From Posidoniimonas polymericola (GTDB lineage: Bacteria > Planctomycetota > Planctomycetia > Pirellulales > Lacipirellulaceae), in contig NZ_SJPO01000002.1 of the NCBI RefSeq assembly GCF_007859935.1, positions 1 through 64,000 on the forward strand: 64,000 nt of DNA, given 5' to 3'. The notes below the pieces were generated by a model, which searched no databases, was not told the DNA's origin, and saw nothing but the letters and a program-made list of their open reading frames with translations. The translations under genes were made by a program, and so were the position numbers. Positions 16,830-25,937 of the stretch are shown one piece after another. Position 1 is the stretch's first letter, and the number at the start of each line of letters is the position of its first letter.

Positions 16830-17642
16830 CTACGAACCGCTCTTCGCGACGTTGGTCGACTCGAAGATCTTGTCCGCGCTCTGGGCGACGAAGCCCGGGT
16901 ACAGCTCGCCGGACGGCGTTGGGTACCGCTTGGCAAACTCGTAGTAGCAGGTGGGCACCTCGCGCTCTTGCCCATCGGCGAACGGCGCCATCATCCGGTC
17001 GGCCAGCGTCGAGCCCTGCTCGAGCAGCACGTCGGGCGAGCCCTTTACCCGACCACCGGAGTCGTTGACCTTGTAGCCCAACCCCTCGACCGTCTGCAGC
17101 ACCTCTTCGACGCCGGCGTGCTGCTCGAGGTAATTAACGGCGATCGTGAAGTGGTTCGGGCGGATGCCGATGGTCGCCACCCAGGCCGCGTACTCGCTCT
17201 CGGCTAGCAGGGTTTGGTAGTCTTCCCAGCTCACCGGGTCCCACAAGCGGCCGGACCAGAGGATGCTCGGGTCCTTTACCCGCTCGGCGTCGACCTGCTC
17301 GGCCAGGCCGCGGAGGATCTTGGCCGACGCGTCCGACAGCTCGTCGACGCGCAGCTCAGAGAGAAACACCCGCGGCATGTCGGGCTCGGGCGGCAGGTAG
17401 CCGTAGGCGCTGAGCTTCTTTGCGGCGAAGTCGTACGGCTCGTACGGCGTGTAGCCGACCGCCAGCAGGTGCGGCTCGAGCGCCTTGAGTCGGATCGGCT
17501 CGAGCGCCAGCGTGCGGAACGCGACGTGGTCGTTCACGACCCGCTCGCCCTTGGCCTCGAACGCCTGTTTGATTTTCTCTGCCTGTGGGGTCGAGGCGAC
17601 GTAGTCGGACCACAGGTTGGCGAAGAATTCATCAATGCCCAT
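16830..17642 (-). CDS. DUF1338 family protein, putative 2-oxoadipate dioxygenase/decarboxylase (HglS-like)
   Basis: 270 residues. DUF1338 enzymes of the vicinal-oxygen-chelate type convert 2-oxoadipate to D-2-hydroxyglutarate in lysine catabolism (shown for Pseudomonas HglS). Here NDHVAFRTL (His with an Arg four residues on, about residues 37-45), [12 protein letters not shown] (second His) and a Glu in the CYYEFAKR or GELYPGF segment are the candidate metal and substrate residues. At 270 residues it is a short member; HglS is longer. First gene of the cluster reading toward 13451. Its co-location with ALDH7- and saccharopine-dehydrogenase-like genes strongly supports the lysine pathway. Confidence 0.8.
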   Translation of the reverse strand: MGIDEFFANLWSDYVASTPQAEKIKQAFEAKGERVVNDHVAFRTLALEPIRLKALEPHLLAVGYTPYEPYDFAAKKLSAYGYLPPEPDMPRVFLSELRVDELSDASAKILRGLAEQVDAERVKDPSILWSGRLWDPVSWEDYQTLLAESEYAAWVATIGIRPNHFTIAVNYLEQHAGVEEVLQTVEGLGYKVNDSGGRVKGSPDVLLEQGSTLADRMMAPFADGQEREVPTCYYEFAKRYPTPSGELYPGFVAQSADKIFESTNVAKSGS

Positions 17643-18118
17643 CGGAGCCCTCTCGCTGCAGCGGTAAAAACAGGATCGGTTGGCCCGCCTTGATCACGGC
17701 CGGCATCGGTCCCCTCGGGAGCCGCAAGTTGGCCCCCTTTATTCGTGTATACTTGCGACTCACGGAACGAACAAGACTCGCAAAAGCGTACTTTTTTTGT
17801 CGCAACTGCGCGGGCGATGGAGGCCCTTCTCACGGCAAATTGGGCCCGCGCCTGCCCCGCCCGCGCCCAGCGGCGAGGCGTCTAGCGGTTATGCCGCGCC
17901 GCCGCCGGGCCACGCACGGACCGGATTCACAACTGTGCAGCCTGCGCGCTGGGGCCTTTTGCGCGAGGCCAACGTTATTGCACGCGAAAGCGATAGCGAT
18001 AGCGTTATCGGCGAGCACGCGAAGCGAGAGGATTCTTACAGGCCGATGCAATACATCGCGCCGCTGGCCCGATTCTTCTGCACGGTCGGAACACCGCAAA
18101 CCGGAGCAGAGGAGCAGG
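17643..18118. other. Gene-free 476-bp stretch upstream of the pilin-like DUF1559 gene
   Basis: No convincing gene on either strand. A possible -10 box TATACT (17748-17753) sits in the same GTATACTTGCG context as the promoter candidate at 27315, but no good -35 is seen 16-18 bp upstream. Around 17985-18010 there are repeated GCGATAG units followed by an inverted TTATCGG. An open frame that runs through this stretch joins the DUF1559 gene but has no protein-like content before 18119. Confidence 0.5.
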
Positions 18119-19126
18119 ATGGGTATGAACACACGTCAGAAGCAAGCATTTACGCTGGTTGAATTGTTAGTAGTCATCGCGATTATCGGTACGCTAATCG
18201 CGCTGTTGCTGCCCGCGGTGCAGAGCGCACGCGAGGCGAGCCGACGCAGCACCTGCCTCAACAGCCTGCGCCAACTCGCGCTGGCCGCCCAGCAGTACGA
18301 GATCCGCATGAAGCGCTGGCCGGGGGCGTTCGACCGGCTCGTGACCAACCAGCTCGATTCTGGCAACGGCGAGATGTTCGCCACCTGGGCCGTGATGCTG
18401 ATGCCCGACCTAGAACGCCAGCAGGTCTACGACATCTACGCCAAGGGGCTCGTGTCGGGCACCTACCTCGACGTGCTGATGTGCCCCAGCGACGACGTCA
18501 AAACACGCGCCGACGCGGCCAACAGCTACGTCGCGAACGCCGGCAAGTACGGCTCGGTCCGCTCGCAGACCACGGCCGACGGGCCGTTCCTCAACCGGGC
18601 TCATAGCCCGAAGCGCACGATGCTCGAGGGCCACTGGCGGGACGGGCGCGAGTACACGCTGGTCTTCAGCGAGAACCTGTCGGCGAAACGCTACGACTTG
18701 GTCGGGTGGTCGGGGTTCCAGAGCGGCGATACCGCCGGCGACCGCATCGACGGCAAGCACGTCGACGAGGAGGGGAAGGACCTGCAGTGGTCGCCGGTTT
18801 TCCTCTGGCACACGGTCCCACCAAAGTCCTCCTTCATCAACGGCGAGGACTTCTACTGCGAAGGTGGGGACTGCGGACTGAGCCAGACCACCGAGCTGGA
18901 AGTTGGCAGCGGCACTGGCATCGATTACGCGAAAACCCAGGCAATCAACGCCCGGCCGACCAGCAACCACACCGGGGGGGTAAACGTGTCGTTCGCAGGC
19001 GGCAGGGCCATCTTCATGCGGGAAAACGTCGACTACAACGTCTTCCGCGCACTGATGACACCCAACGACCGCCGGTCGAGCTCGCCGGTTCCCAATATCA
19101 TCATCGAGGACCAGCCGTTCCTGTAG
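18119..19126 (+). CDS. DUF1559 protein with type IV prepilin-like N terminus
   Basis: 335 residues from the ATG at 18119; a second ATG at 18125 is equally possible, and GAGGAG at 18109-18114 could serve either. The N terminus [19 protein letters not shown] is a prepilin peptidase site (cleavage before F, Glu at +5) with the pilin helix continuing [19 protein letters not shown]. The DUF1559 domain follows ([64 protein letters not shown]). This is the canonical architecture of the family, probably exported and pseudopilin-like; role unknown. The Asn-rich H-x-G block before the C terminus is typical. Confidence 0.9.
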   Translation: MGMNTRQKQAFTLVELLVVIAIIGTLIALLLPAVQSAREASRRSTCLNSLRQLALAAQQYEIRMKRWPGAFDRLVTNQLDSGNGEMFATWAVMLMPDLERQQVYDIYAKGLVSGTYLDVLMCPSDDVKTRADAANSYVANAGKYGSVRSQTTADGPFLNRAHSPKRTMLEGHWRDGREYTLVFSENLSAKRYDLVGWSGFQSGDTAGDRIDGKHVDEEGKDLQWSPVFLWHTVPPKSSFINGEDFYCEGGDCGLSQTTELEVGSGTGIDYAKTQAINARPTSNHTGGVNVSFAGGRAIFMRENVDYNVFRALMTPNDRRSSSPVPNIIIEDQPFL

Positions 19127-19239
19127 GCGGATGACCGGCCTGCGCGGCCGGGAACATTGTCAGCGGGGGGCCGCGCCGGTAGCCTGACGGGCGCTGGCGT
19201 ATCTTTTCACTCGGCCGCGGCTACCCCAGGAACCTCGTG

Positions 19240-19650
19240 ATGAACGAACTAATCCAGCAGATCTCCAAGCAGCTGGGCATTGACGAGTCGACGGCCGCCG
19301 CGGCGACAGGCAAGGCGATGTCGATGCTGCGTGAGCACGTCGGCGACGACCTGTTTGGGAAGATCAACGCCGCGGTTCCTGACGCCTCGCAGATGGCCGA
19401 CCAGGCGAGCGCGAAGCCCGCCGGCGGGCTGATGGGATCGCTCGCCAGCATGGCGTCGAGCGCGCTGGGCGGCGACGCCGGCAGCGGTCTGGAACTGTCC
19501 GCGGCGCTCGCGAGCACCGGGCTGCCAATCGAGAAGCTCGGCCCGTTTGTCACTACCCTAATCGGCTACCTCAAGCAGTACCTGGGCGACGACGTCATCG
19601 AGCAGGTCCTGGAGAAGTTCCCGATGCTCAAGGCGGCGATTGGCGAGTAA
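19240..19650 (+). CDS. Small helical protein, DUF2780/DUF937-like
   Basis: 136 residues, start ATG 19240 preceded by AGGA at 19228-19231 (an in-frame GTG lies one codon earlier). Helical, Ala/Gly/Ser-rich, with two amphipathic halves: LIQQISKQLGIDESTAAAATGKAMSML and LPIEKLGPFVTTLIGYLKQYLG followed by DDVIEQVLEKFPML. The central region is a flexible Gly/Ala stretch. The pattern resembles bacterial proteins annotated DUF2780 or DUF937, whose function is unknown. Convergent with the EEP gene, only 9 bp away. Confidence 0.65.
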   Translation: MNELIQQISKQLGIDESTAAAATGKAMSMLREHVGDDLFGKINAAVPDASQMADQASAKPAGGLMGSLASMASSALGGDAGSGLELSAALASTGLPIEKLGPFVTTLIGYLKQYLGDDVIEQVLEKFPMLKAAIGE

Positions 19651-19659
19651 GCCGCCGGG

Positions 19660-20676
19660 CTAGTCGCCCGTGGCCGGCGCCACGAAATCGACCACCACCG
19701 CCCGGTGGTCCGAGCCAACGTCCGAACCGACTTCGCGGCGGATCACCCGCAGCCCGCGGGTGTGCAGCACGTGGTCGATGGGGATGCCGATGAGGTGCGC
19801 GCCGAGCCTCTTCTCGCCGATGAACCAAGTGGCGTGCAGCCCTTGCCCGACGCCAGAGTCGAGCAGGCGGACGTCGGCCAGGAGCGACCGGAAGTAGGGC
19901 GACCACGGCGTGATGTTTAGGTCGCCCATGACGAGGCGTTCGCCCCGTTGCTGCTGGGACCAGGCGGCGACCGCGGCCAGGTGGTTGTTGCGCAACCGGG
20001 CGTTGGCGGCGCCGATCGGCGGCATCGGGTGGGTGGCGAGCACGGTCACCCGACCCACGGGGGAATCAAGCTCCGCCACGATCGAGGGGACCTCGGAGTC
20101 CGCCAGCACGATCGTATCGATCGACTGTGCCGGCAGCCGGCTGAATAGCGCCACGCCGAAGTTGTCCGATCGTGGCAAGGTGTGCGCGGTTGGGTATCGC
20201 TCGAACAATGGTTTGAGGCCGTCGATCCAGCTGCGGTCGACCTCGATCAGGGCGAGCACGTCTGGGTCTACCTGCTCGATGAGCCGCAGCACATCGTCGT
20301 GCCGCCGGTTGCTGGTCAGCACGTTGAGCGTCATCGCCCGCAGCGGCTCGCCGTCCGCCGCCGGCGCCGAGCTGGGCGCGGCGTACGGCGCGATCAGCCC
20401 GAGGTTCACTAGCAGCACCACGATGACAGCGGCGGCAAGCCATGGGCGACGCTGCGGGCCGCGGAGCAGCACCGGCGCCGCCAACGCGGCCGCCAGGGCG
20501 TAGTACGCGGCAAAGTGGCTGGCGAGTTCTAGCGGCCACCAGAGCCGGGCCAGCAGCTGCCCGCAGACCGTCAGCAGCACCGCGAACAAACCCGCCAACG
20601 CGACGACCCGGGCCAGGCCGCGGGCGGCGTGCGAGACCAACCGGCCGGCCAGCGGCCGCGACTCAAGCGCTCTCAC
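19660..20676 (-). CDS. Membrane-anchored endonuclease/exonuclease/phosphatase (EEP) family protein
   Basis: About 338 residues from a GTG at 20676, which overlaps the end of the ABC transporter gene by 14 bp and suggests translational coupling; an upstream ATG would overlap by 80 bp and adds non-conserved residues. Three hydrophobic segments fill the first ~95 residues. The EEP domain follows: MTLNVLTSN, DVLALIEVDRSW, NFGVALFSRLP, VTVLATHPMPP, the metal-site motif VMGDLNITPWSPYF and the terminal SDHRAVVVDF with the catalytic Asp-His. Substrates of the family range from DNA to phospholipids and inositol phosphates. The linked lipid-type ABC exporter makes a membrane-lipid substrate attractive, but that is inference. 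Confidence 0.8.
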   Translation of the reverse strand: MRALESRPLAGRLVSHAARGLARVVALAGLFAVLLTVCGQLLARLWWPLELASHFAAYYALAAALAAPVLLRGPQRRPWLAAAVIVVLLVNLGLIAPYAAPSSAPAADGEPLRAMTLNVLTSNRRHDDVLRLIEQVDPDVLALIEVDRSWIDGLKPLFERYPTAHTLPRSDNFGVALFSRLPAQSIDTIVLADSEVPSIVAELDSPVGRVTVLATHPMPPIGAANARLRNNHLAAVAAWSQQQRGERLVMGDLNITPWSPYFRSLLADVRLLDSGVGQGLHATWFIGEKRLGAHLIGIPIDHVLHTRGLRVIRREVGSDVGSDHRAVVVDFVAPATGD

Positions 20677-22657
20677 GGTAGCTGATGTGGCAGAAGCTGC
20701 GGAACAGTTCGTTGCGGGCGAGCAGCTCGTCCGGTGTCCCAATGTCGTCGATGACGCCGCGGTCCATCACCACGACGCGGTCGGCCAGCGTCAGCGTGCT
20801 GGGCCGGTGGGTGATGAGGAACGTAGTCCGCGTGCGGGTGAACTTCTCCAGCACCTGGTGAATCAGCCGCTCGCTCTCGACGTCGATCTGGCTGGTCGCT
20901 TCGTCGAGGATCAGGATCTCGGGGTCGCGGAGGATCGCCCGGGCGAGGGTGATCCGCTGGCGCTGCCCGCCCGACAGGCGGTTGCCGCCGGGGCCGATGA
21001 CGGTGTCGTAACCGTGGGCCAGCTTGTTGATGATGAACCCGTCGGCGTACGCCTGGCGGGCGGCTTCTTCGATCTGTTCTTGGGTGGCCGCCGGGGCCCC
21101 GTAGCTGATGTTGGCCGACACGCTCTCGTTGAACACCATCGCCTGCTGCGACACGATGCCGATCCGCTTGCGGAGATCCCGCAGCCGGACGTCCCGCAGG
21201 TCGACGCCGTCCAGCAGGATGGCTCCGGAATCGACGTCGTAGAACCGCGGCAGCAGGTTCAGCAGCGTGCTTTTGCCGCAGCCGTTGGGGCCGACGATGG
21301 CGATGGTCTCGCCGCGCCGCACGGTGAGGCTGACGTCGGTCAGCACGGGCTTCTCGGGGTCGTACCGGAAGGAGATATTTTGGAATTCAATCACGCCGAT
21401 CGGCGACTTGATAGGCTGCGGCTTGGGCGGGTCGATGATCCGCGGCTCGCGGTCCATGATCTCGTACACGCGGTCGGCGGACGCGCTGGCCCGCTGGACG
21501 GCGTTGAACAGGCCCGACAGCCGTCGCGCGGGGTCGGACATGCCGACCAGCATGGCAAAGAACGTGCTCATCTGACCGTGGGTCAGCGGGGCGTTGCTGA
21601 TCGGCACGCCGAGCAGGTCGGTCTGCTCGTTCAGCACCAGGTAGCCGCCGGAGACCGCGGCCAGCACTACCATCATCACGCCCAGGTTCTCGGTGGTCGG
21701 GCTGACGAGCGAGCTGTACCAGGCGATCTTCATCTGGCGGCGGTAGAAGGTCTGGGCCGAGGCGTTGAACCGCGCCCGCTCGGCCGGCTCGTTGGTGAAC
21801 GCCTTGATGACGCGGATGGCGCCGAGGGTCTCGGTGAGGGTCTCGTAGATGCTGGAGAGTTCTTCCATGGCGCGGCGGTTGGCCCGCTTGAGCGCCTTGG
21901 AGAGGTAGCTGATCGCCAGGCCGGCGACCGGGGCCACAACGATTGTCAGCAGCAGCAGCCGCCAGCTGATGAACGCGGCGCCGATGAAGCAGGCGATCAT
22001 CTTGAGCGGCTCGCGCAGCGCGTCGCCCAGCATCACCTGGATGCCGAGCTGCAGGCCGTCGAGGTCCGAGGTGCAGCGGGTCATCAGGTCGCCTCGGCTG
22101 GAATCGCCAAAGTCGGCCATGTCGAGCCGCAGCACACGGCGGTAGAACTCGTTGCGGAGCTCGAGCGCCGTGCGGCCCGCCAGGCGGGCCACCAGCACGA
22201 CGTTGAGCACGCGGAACACGTTCTTGACCAGCGTGCCGATCAGCACCGCCGCGCACACGACGCCGAGGGTCTTGAACGGCGTGTCCGGGAATTTCTCGGC
22301 GTACGGCCGCACCCAGTCGATGCGGGCCAGCCGCCGCCGGGCGCCCGCGAGTTTCTCGTTCGTCGCGTAGATCGACCAGCGGAGCGACTCGTAGTTTTCC
22401 GGCGAGGTCAGCGCCGCCCGCCGCCACAAATCGCGGCGGTCGGACTCGTGGCCGGCGATCTCGAGCTGGATCTCTGCCGCCTGGGAATCGACCCACTGCG
22501 GCACCGACATGTTCTGCATCACCGCGTCGACAATCGGCCACACCGCCGCCAGGTTCAGCGCCCAGAACGACGCCACCAGCAGGCTTGTTGCTACGCAGGC
22601 CGCGACGTTCACCCGCATTCGCAGCGCGATGCTGAGCGCTCGGGAGAAATTACTCAT
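20663..22657 (-). CDS. ABC transporter, fused permease and ATPase (MsbA/type I exporter-like)
   Basis: 664 residues. The transmembrane domain (about residues 15-380) has an unusually long first periplasmic loop (about 50-110). The nucleotide-binding domain has Walker A GPNGCGKST, Q-loop (IVSQQAMVFNESV), signature LSGGQRQR, Walker B ILILDEATSQ and H-loop ITHRPSTL. The subunit resembles MsbA-type exporters of lipids or drugs. Starts at ATG 22657 (MSNFSRALSIALRMRVN). The EEP gene overlaps its 3' end. The two genes likely form one transcription unit at the inner membrane. Confidence 0.9.
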   Translation of the reverse strand: MSNFSRALSIALRMRVNVAACVATSLLVASFWALNLAAVWPIVDAVMQNMSVPQWVDSQAAEIQLEIAGHESDRRDLWRRAALTSPENYESLRWSIYATNEKLAGARRRLARIDWVRPYAEKFPDTPFKTLGVVCAAVLIGTLVKNVFRVLNVVLVARLAGRTALELRNEFYRRVLRLDMADFGDSSRGDLMTRCTSDLDGLQLGIQVMLGDALREPLKMIACFIGAAFISWRLLLLTIVVAPVAGLAISYLSKALKRANRRAMEELSSIYETLTETLGAIRVIKAFTNEPAERARFNASAQTFYRRQMKIAWYSSLVSPTTENLGVMMVVLAAVSGGYLVLNEQTDLLGVPISNAPLTHGQMSTFFAMLVGMSDPARRLSGLFNAVQRASASADRVYEIMDREPRIIDPPKPQPIKSPIGVIEFQNISFRYDPEKPVLTDVSLTVRRGETIAIVGPNGCGKSTLLNLLPRFYDVDSGAILLDGVDLRDVRLRDLRKRIGIVSQQAMVFNESVSANISYGAPAATQEQIEEAARQAYADGFIINKLAHGYDTVIGPGGNRLSGGQRQRITLARAILRDPEILILDEATSQIDVESERLIHQVLEKFTRTRTTFLITHRPSTLTLADRVVVMDRGVIDDIGTPDELLARNELFRSFCHISYRESA

Positions 22658-22788
22658 GGGTGCCTAAGGGGTAGCGGGTGCAGCGGAGTCGCGGGGCGGC
22701 TAGGGAGAGTTGTATCGGGTTCGCGTTCTAGCAGAACCCTCGGGAGCGCGGAAGATCGACCGGCTGCCAGCCGTGCCCGCCCGCGGTG

Positions 22789-23127
22789 CTAGCAGTCGAA
22801 TGGGCCGCGGCCGTCGGTTGGCGGTTGGCGGAACCGCCGCATCAGCCGGTGCGCCGCCCCGGCGATGATCACGGCCACCACGGGCGCCATCAGCGAGAAG
22901 AACACGTAGTAGGCCTTCCTCTCGCCCGCCGCCGACACGGCGTTGAAACCCGCCGCGGCGAAGCCCAGCACAAATGTCAGAGCGAAGAACGTGCGGGTGG
23001 TGAACCGGAACCGGCTTCGTCGGGGGCCGGGCAACGCGGGCGTCGCCGGATCGGCGGCCTCGGCAACCGGCCGGGGAGGCTTGGCGGGCGTGTCGAAGGG
23101 GGTCTTGAGTCGGGGGCGATCGGCCAT
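22789..23127 (-). CDS. Small membrane protein of unknown function
   Basis: 112 residues. A Pro/Arg-rich N terminus (about 45 residues) precedes two hydrophobic helices (FFALTFVLGFAAAGFNAVSA and YYVFFSLMAPVVAVIIAGAA) and a short Arg/Pro tail. The FTTRTFFALTFVLG segment resembles the RFSxRTLLxLT anchors of other planctomycete small membrane proteins. 131 bp upstream of the ABC exporter on the same strand, so co-transcription is possible. No function recognised. Confidence 0.55.
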   Translation of the reverse strand: MADRPRLKTPFDTPAKPPRPVAEAADPATPALPGPRRSRFRFTTRTFFALTFVLGFAAAGFNAVSAAGERKAYYVFFSLMAPVVAVIIAGAAHRLMRRFRQPPTDGRGPFDC

Positions 23128-23318
23128 CGGCGGGGACGGGACGCGGCGGTGCTAGCACGCCCGCCGCGAGCGGGTCGCACGGGATGTGCCGAAAGGTTCA
23201 ATTCCACCGATTGTACCGCCGATACTCCAACCACAGATACCCGCCGCGGTCCGGCGCGCTCATTGCGCGTTCCGGGCAGCGAAATCAACTCAGCGGTGGT
23301 TCCAAAGGGGGGAAAACC

Positions 23319-23909
23319 ATGAAGTCTTTGTACGCCGTCGTTGCGGCTGCGCTCTTGATCCCGAGCGTCGGCTGCCAATCTATGAACGGCCTTGGGCAGC
23401 GGAACATGCTGGCCAGCCCGTCGCACGTCACCCAGTCGCAGCGGGCGCCGCGCCCGACGCTGTTCCGCTCCGGCCCGGTGCAGTCACAGGGGTTGGCGAG
23501 CGCCGTGCACGTGCCCGAGACCGGGCTGTTCCAGCGTTGTGGCTACGAGTGCGGCGCCGGCGCAGGCTGCGGCTGTGACGTCGGATGCGGCGAATCGTGC
23601 GGGGCCGCCAGTTGCGGTGGCGGGGCGTGCGACTTCGGCGGCTGCCGGGGTGGACGTGGGTGCAACGGCGGCTGCTGTGGCGGCGGCGGTTGCAACAACG
23701 GTTGCTGTGGCGGCAACGGCCTGATCAACAAGGCGGTCAGCGGCATGCTCGACTGCGCCCAGACCGACGCCTCCTACAACTTCAACCAGGGCCCGGCCGT
23801 CGCCCAGACCGCCTACCCGTACTACACGACGCGTGGCCCGCGGGACTTCCTGATGGCCAACCCGCCGAGCATCGGTCCGGGCGCCTACAGCCCGAACTGC
23901 CCCTACTAG
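23319..23909 (+). CDS. Cys/Gly-rich lipoprotein
   Basis: 196 residues, ATG at 23319 with a GGGGGG/GGAAAA purine run just upstream. The N terminus has a lipoprotein signal peptide ending in a lipobox (LIPSVGCQS). After a polar segment, residues ~70-140 are dominated by Cys and Gly (GCGCDVGCGESCG, GGCNGGCCGGGG-type units). The C-terminal third is Tyr/Pro-rich and ends PGAYSPNCPY. The frame is open upstream, but only this ATG gives a signal peptide. Probable cell-envelope protein; the Cys-rich middle could bind metal or form disulfides. An intrinsic terminator follows at 23952. Confidence 0.8.
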   Translation: MKSLYAVVAAALLIPSVGCQSMNGLGQRNMLASPSHVTQSQRAPRPTLFRSGPVQSQGLASAVHVPETGLFQRCGYECGAGAGCGCDVGCGESCGAASCGGGACDFGGCRGGRGCNGGCCGGGGCNNGCCGGNGLINKAVSGMLDCAQTDASYNFNQGPAVAQTAYPYYTTRGPRDFLMANPPSIGPGAYSPNCPY

Positions 23910-23951
23910 GGGTAGCTCGACGAGAGAAACGGCGTGCAGGGAAGCACGCCC

Positions 23952-24000
23952 AAGCCGGCCGCCTGCGCACGGATGCGATCTCAGGCGGCTGGCTTTTTTT
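23952..24000 (+). terminator. Rho-independent terminator after the Cys/Gly-rich lipoprotein gene
   Basis: 14-bp stem (23952-23965 with 23982-23995; one G-T pair) followed by a T run to 24000. The T run touches the stop codon of the convergent gene ending at 23999. Confidence 0.85.
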
Positions 24001-24562
24001 ATGCGCCGACCGCGGCCGGCCACAGCACGGTGAACAGGAGCCCGGTCACTGCCGCGTAGGCGGCGCCGTCGAGCAGCGACATCGCGGTCTTCTGGGGGAA
24101 CCAGTATACGGCGGGGAACCTGGCGAAGCAGTGGGCGAGCAGCCCCGCGGTGGTCACGAAACGCAGCACGTCAATCGACGCGGCCCCGCGTGGCAGTCCG
24201 ATCGACGCCAGGTAGCCGATCACGAACGCGGCGACAAGGAAGAACGCGAGCGTTTTGAAGATCGCCGCGCCCATGTTGACCGGACGGTCGTAGACCGAGA
24301 GCATGCCGGTGCAGCGCCGCTGCTTCTCCTGGAACGCCGGCTCGCCGGCCTCCTTCATGTCGTTGCAGTAGGGCAGCATGTACTGTCCCGGCCCGACCTG
24401 GTCGGCCTGCAGCAGGTCGACCAGCTTCTCCTCGGTCGCGCCGAGGCCCTTGAACTCCGGCTTGTGGTGCGGCAGCACGGTCCAGGCGACCGTGCTGGCG
24501 ATGTGCGTCGCCACGCCCGACAGCAAGATCGGCAGCCAGAGGTCGGTGAGCGAAAGGTCCAT
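23999..24562 (-). CDS. Membrane protein of unknown function
   Basis: 187 residues. An N-terminal hydrophobic segment (LWLPILLSGVATHIASTVAWTV) is followed by a conserved-looking polar block HHKPEFKGL, then a soluble region with PGQYMLPYCND, and at least three more helices (KTLAFFLVAAFVIGYLASIG, RFVTTAGLLAHCF, LLDGAAYAAVTGLLFTVLWP). I do not recognise the family with confidence; similar proteins are common in planctomycetes and acidobacteria as hypothetical membrane proteins. Divergent from the TerC gene. Confidence 0.65.
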   Translation of the reverse strand: MDLSLTDLWLPILLSGVATHIASTVAWTVLPHHKPEFKGLGATEEKLVDLLQADQVGPGQYMLPYCNDMKEAGEPAFQEKQRRCTGMLSVYDRPVNMGAAIFKTLAFFLVAAFVIGYLASIGLPRGAASIDVLRFVTTAGLLAHCFARFPAVYWFPQKTAMSLLDGAAYAAVTGLLFTVLWPAAVGA

Positions 24563-24675
24563 CGGGGATCCGTGTGTGGGGAGGGTCCCGGTCTAGTCTC
24601 GCCACCGGGGCCGGCATGGGTTAACCTCTTGAGGTCCGTAGTATTCCCGAGTTTCGCGACCCCGCAAGAGTTTCG

Positions 24676-25671
24676 ATGCAAGAATTCTTCTCGATCCAAG
24701 GCCTCACCACACTGGCGATGCTCGTGCTGCTGCAGGCGGTGCTCGGCTTCGACAACCTGCTGTACATCTCGATCGAGTCGAAACGCGCGCCCGAGGACCA
24801 GCAGTCCTGGGTCCGGCGGGTCGGCATTGTGATGGCGATCTTCTTGCGGATTGCGCTGTTGCTGGTGATCATGCTGTTGATCGACAAGGTCAAGGAGCCG
24901 TTGTTCAAGCTGCAACTACCCAACCCGTTCGCGTCGGCATCCGCAGAGTCGGGCGGGCCAGCCGAAGACCCAACCGAAGCGGCGGCCGTCGCGGGGCAAG
25001 CGGAAGAGGCCCCGCACACCAGCCGCACGCCCGCCACCTCAATGGCCCAGGCGGCGCACGACGCCCATGACGGCGACCGGCCGGGCGGCGCGTCGTACCT
25101 GTTCTTTGGCGAGTTCACCCTGCACAGCATAATCACGCTGTTCGGCGGGGCGTTCATCCTCTACACGGCGGTCAAGGAAGTGCTTCACCTGCTGGCGGTC
25201 GAGCACATCGAGCACGGCGCCGGAGGCAAGGACAGCAAGTCGGTCGCGATGGTGGTCACCATGATCGTGATCATGAACCTGGTCTTCTCGTTCGACTCGA
25301 TCCTCTCGGCGATGGCGCTTACGAGCCACTTCAGCCGCGCGCCGGCGTTCTGGCTGATGGCGGTCGCCGTGGTGCTGTCGGGCGTGCTGATGATCTACCT
25401 GGCCGACACGGTCTCGGACTTCCTGAAGAAGAACCGAATGTACGAGGTCCTCGGCCTGTTCATCCTGTTCATCGTCGGCGTCATGCTGCTCGGCGAAGGG
25501 GGCCACCTGGCCCACCTGACGCTGTTCTCCTACCACGTCGAGCCGATGGCCAAGTCGACCTTCTACTTCACACTCGCGGTGCTCGTGGTGATCGACATCG
25601 TGCAGGGACGCTACCGCAAGAAGCTGCTGGCGCAGCGCGCCGGCGAGCTGGGCGAGCACGACCACATCTAG
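24676..25671 (+). CDS. TerC family integral membrane protein
   Basis: 331 residues. The two family signatures are present: LGFDNLLYIS in the first helical repeat and FSFDSILSAMALT in the second, each with the buried FD pair thought to bind a metal ion. Nine or so hydrophobic segments are visible. TerC-family members include tellurite-resistance proteins and manganese exporters that help load exported metalloproteins. The loop between the halves (about residues 80-140) is an insertion rich in Ala, Glu and His (for example AQAAHDAHDGDR). Ligand unknown here. ATG 24676 is the first start in frame. Confidence 0.85.
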   Translation: MQEFFSIQGLTTLAMLVLLQAVLGFDNLLYISIESKRAPEDQQSWVRRVGIVMAIFLRIALLLVIMLLIDKVKEPLFKLQLPNPFASASAESGGPAEDPTEAAAVAGQAEEAPHTSRTPATSMAQAAHDAHDGDRPGGASYLFFGEFTLHSIITLFGGAFILYTAVKEVLHLLAVEHIEHGAGGKDSKSVAMVVTMIVIMNLVFSFDSILSAMALTSHFSRAPAFWLMAVAVVLSGVLMIYLADTVSDFLKKNRMYEVLGLFILFIVGVMLLGEGGHLAHLTLFSYHVEPMAKSTFYFTLAVLVVIDIVQGRYRKKLLAQRAGELGEHDHI

Positions 25672-25755
25672 CCCGCGGCTCGGTTTCCTGTAGCGCGGCT
25701 CGGCATCGGTGTGGCGAACCCCTAGCCGGTCACGGCGGTCGTTGGGGTAGCGTGC

Positions 25756-25812
25756 GCCGCTGCGGACACGTTGAGCCGCTGCGGATGCGTTGCGCTGCTG
25801 CGGATGCATGTA
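25756..25812 (+). repeat. Three tandem 19-bp repeats
   Basis: Three head-to-tail copies with variation: 25756-25774 (GCCGCTGCGGACACGTTGA), 25775-25793 (GCCGCTGCGGATGCGTTGC) and 25794-25812 (GCTGCTGCGGATGCATGTA). They lie in the 266-bp gap between terC and the MFS gene, which otherwise shows nothing recognisable. Confidence 0.7.
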
Positions 25813-25937
25813 GCGGGGCGATTTGCCGGTGACAGCCGCCTGCTGCTCCGCCAGAATGCACGAGCGGCCACGCCCCACGCGGCTTCGCCGCCCGCCCCCC
25901 ACCGGCGGCCCTCCCCCAAACCCTGCCCTCCCCTGCC

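Noticed and set aside
25756..25812. Possible CRISPR array
   Set aside because: The 19-bp units are directly adjacent with no spacers and there are only three of them; no cas gene in the window.
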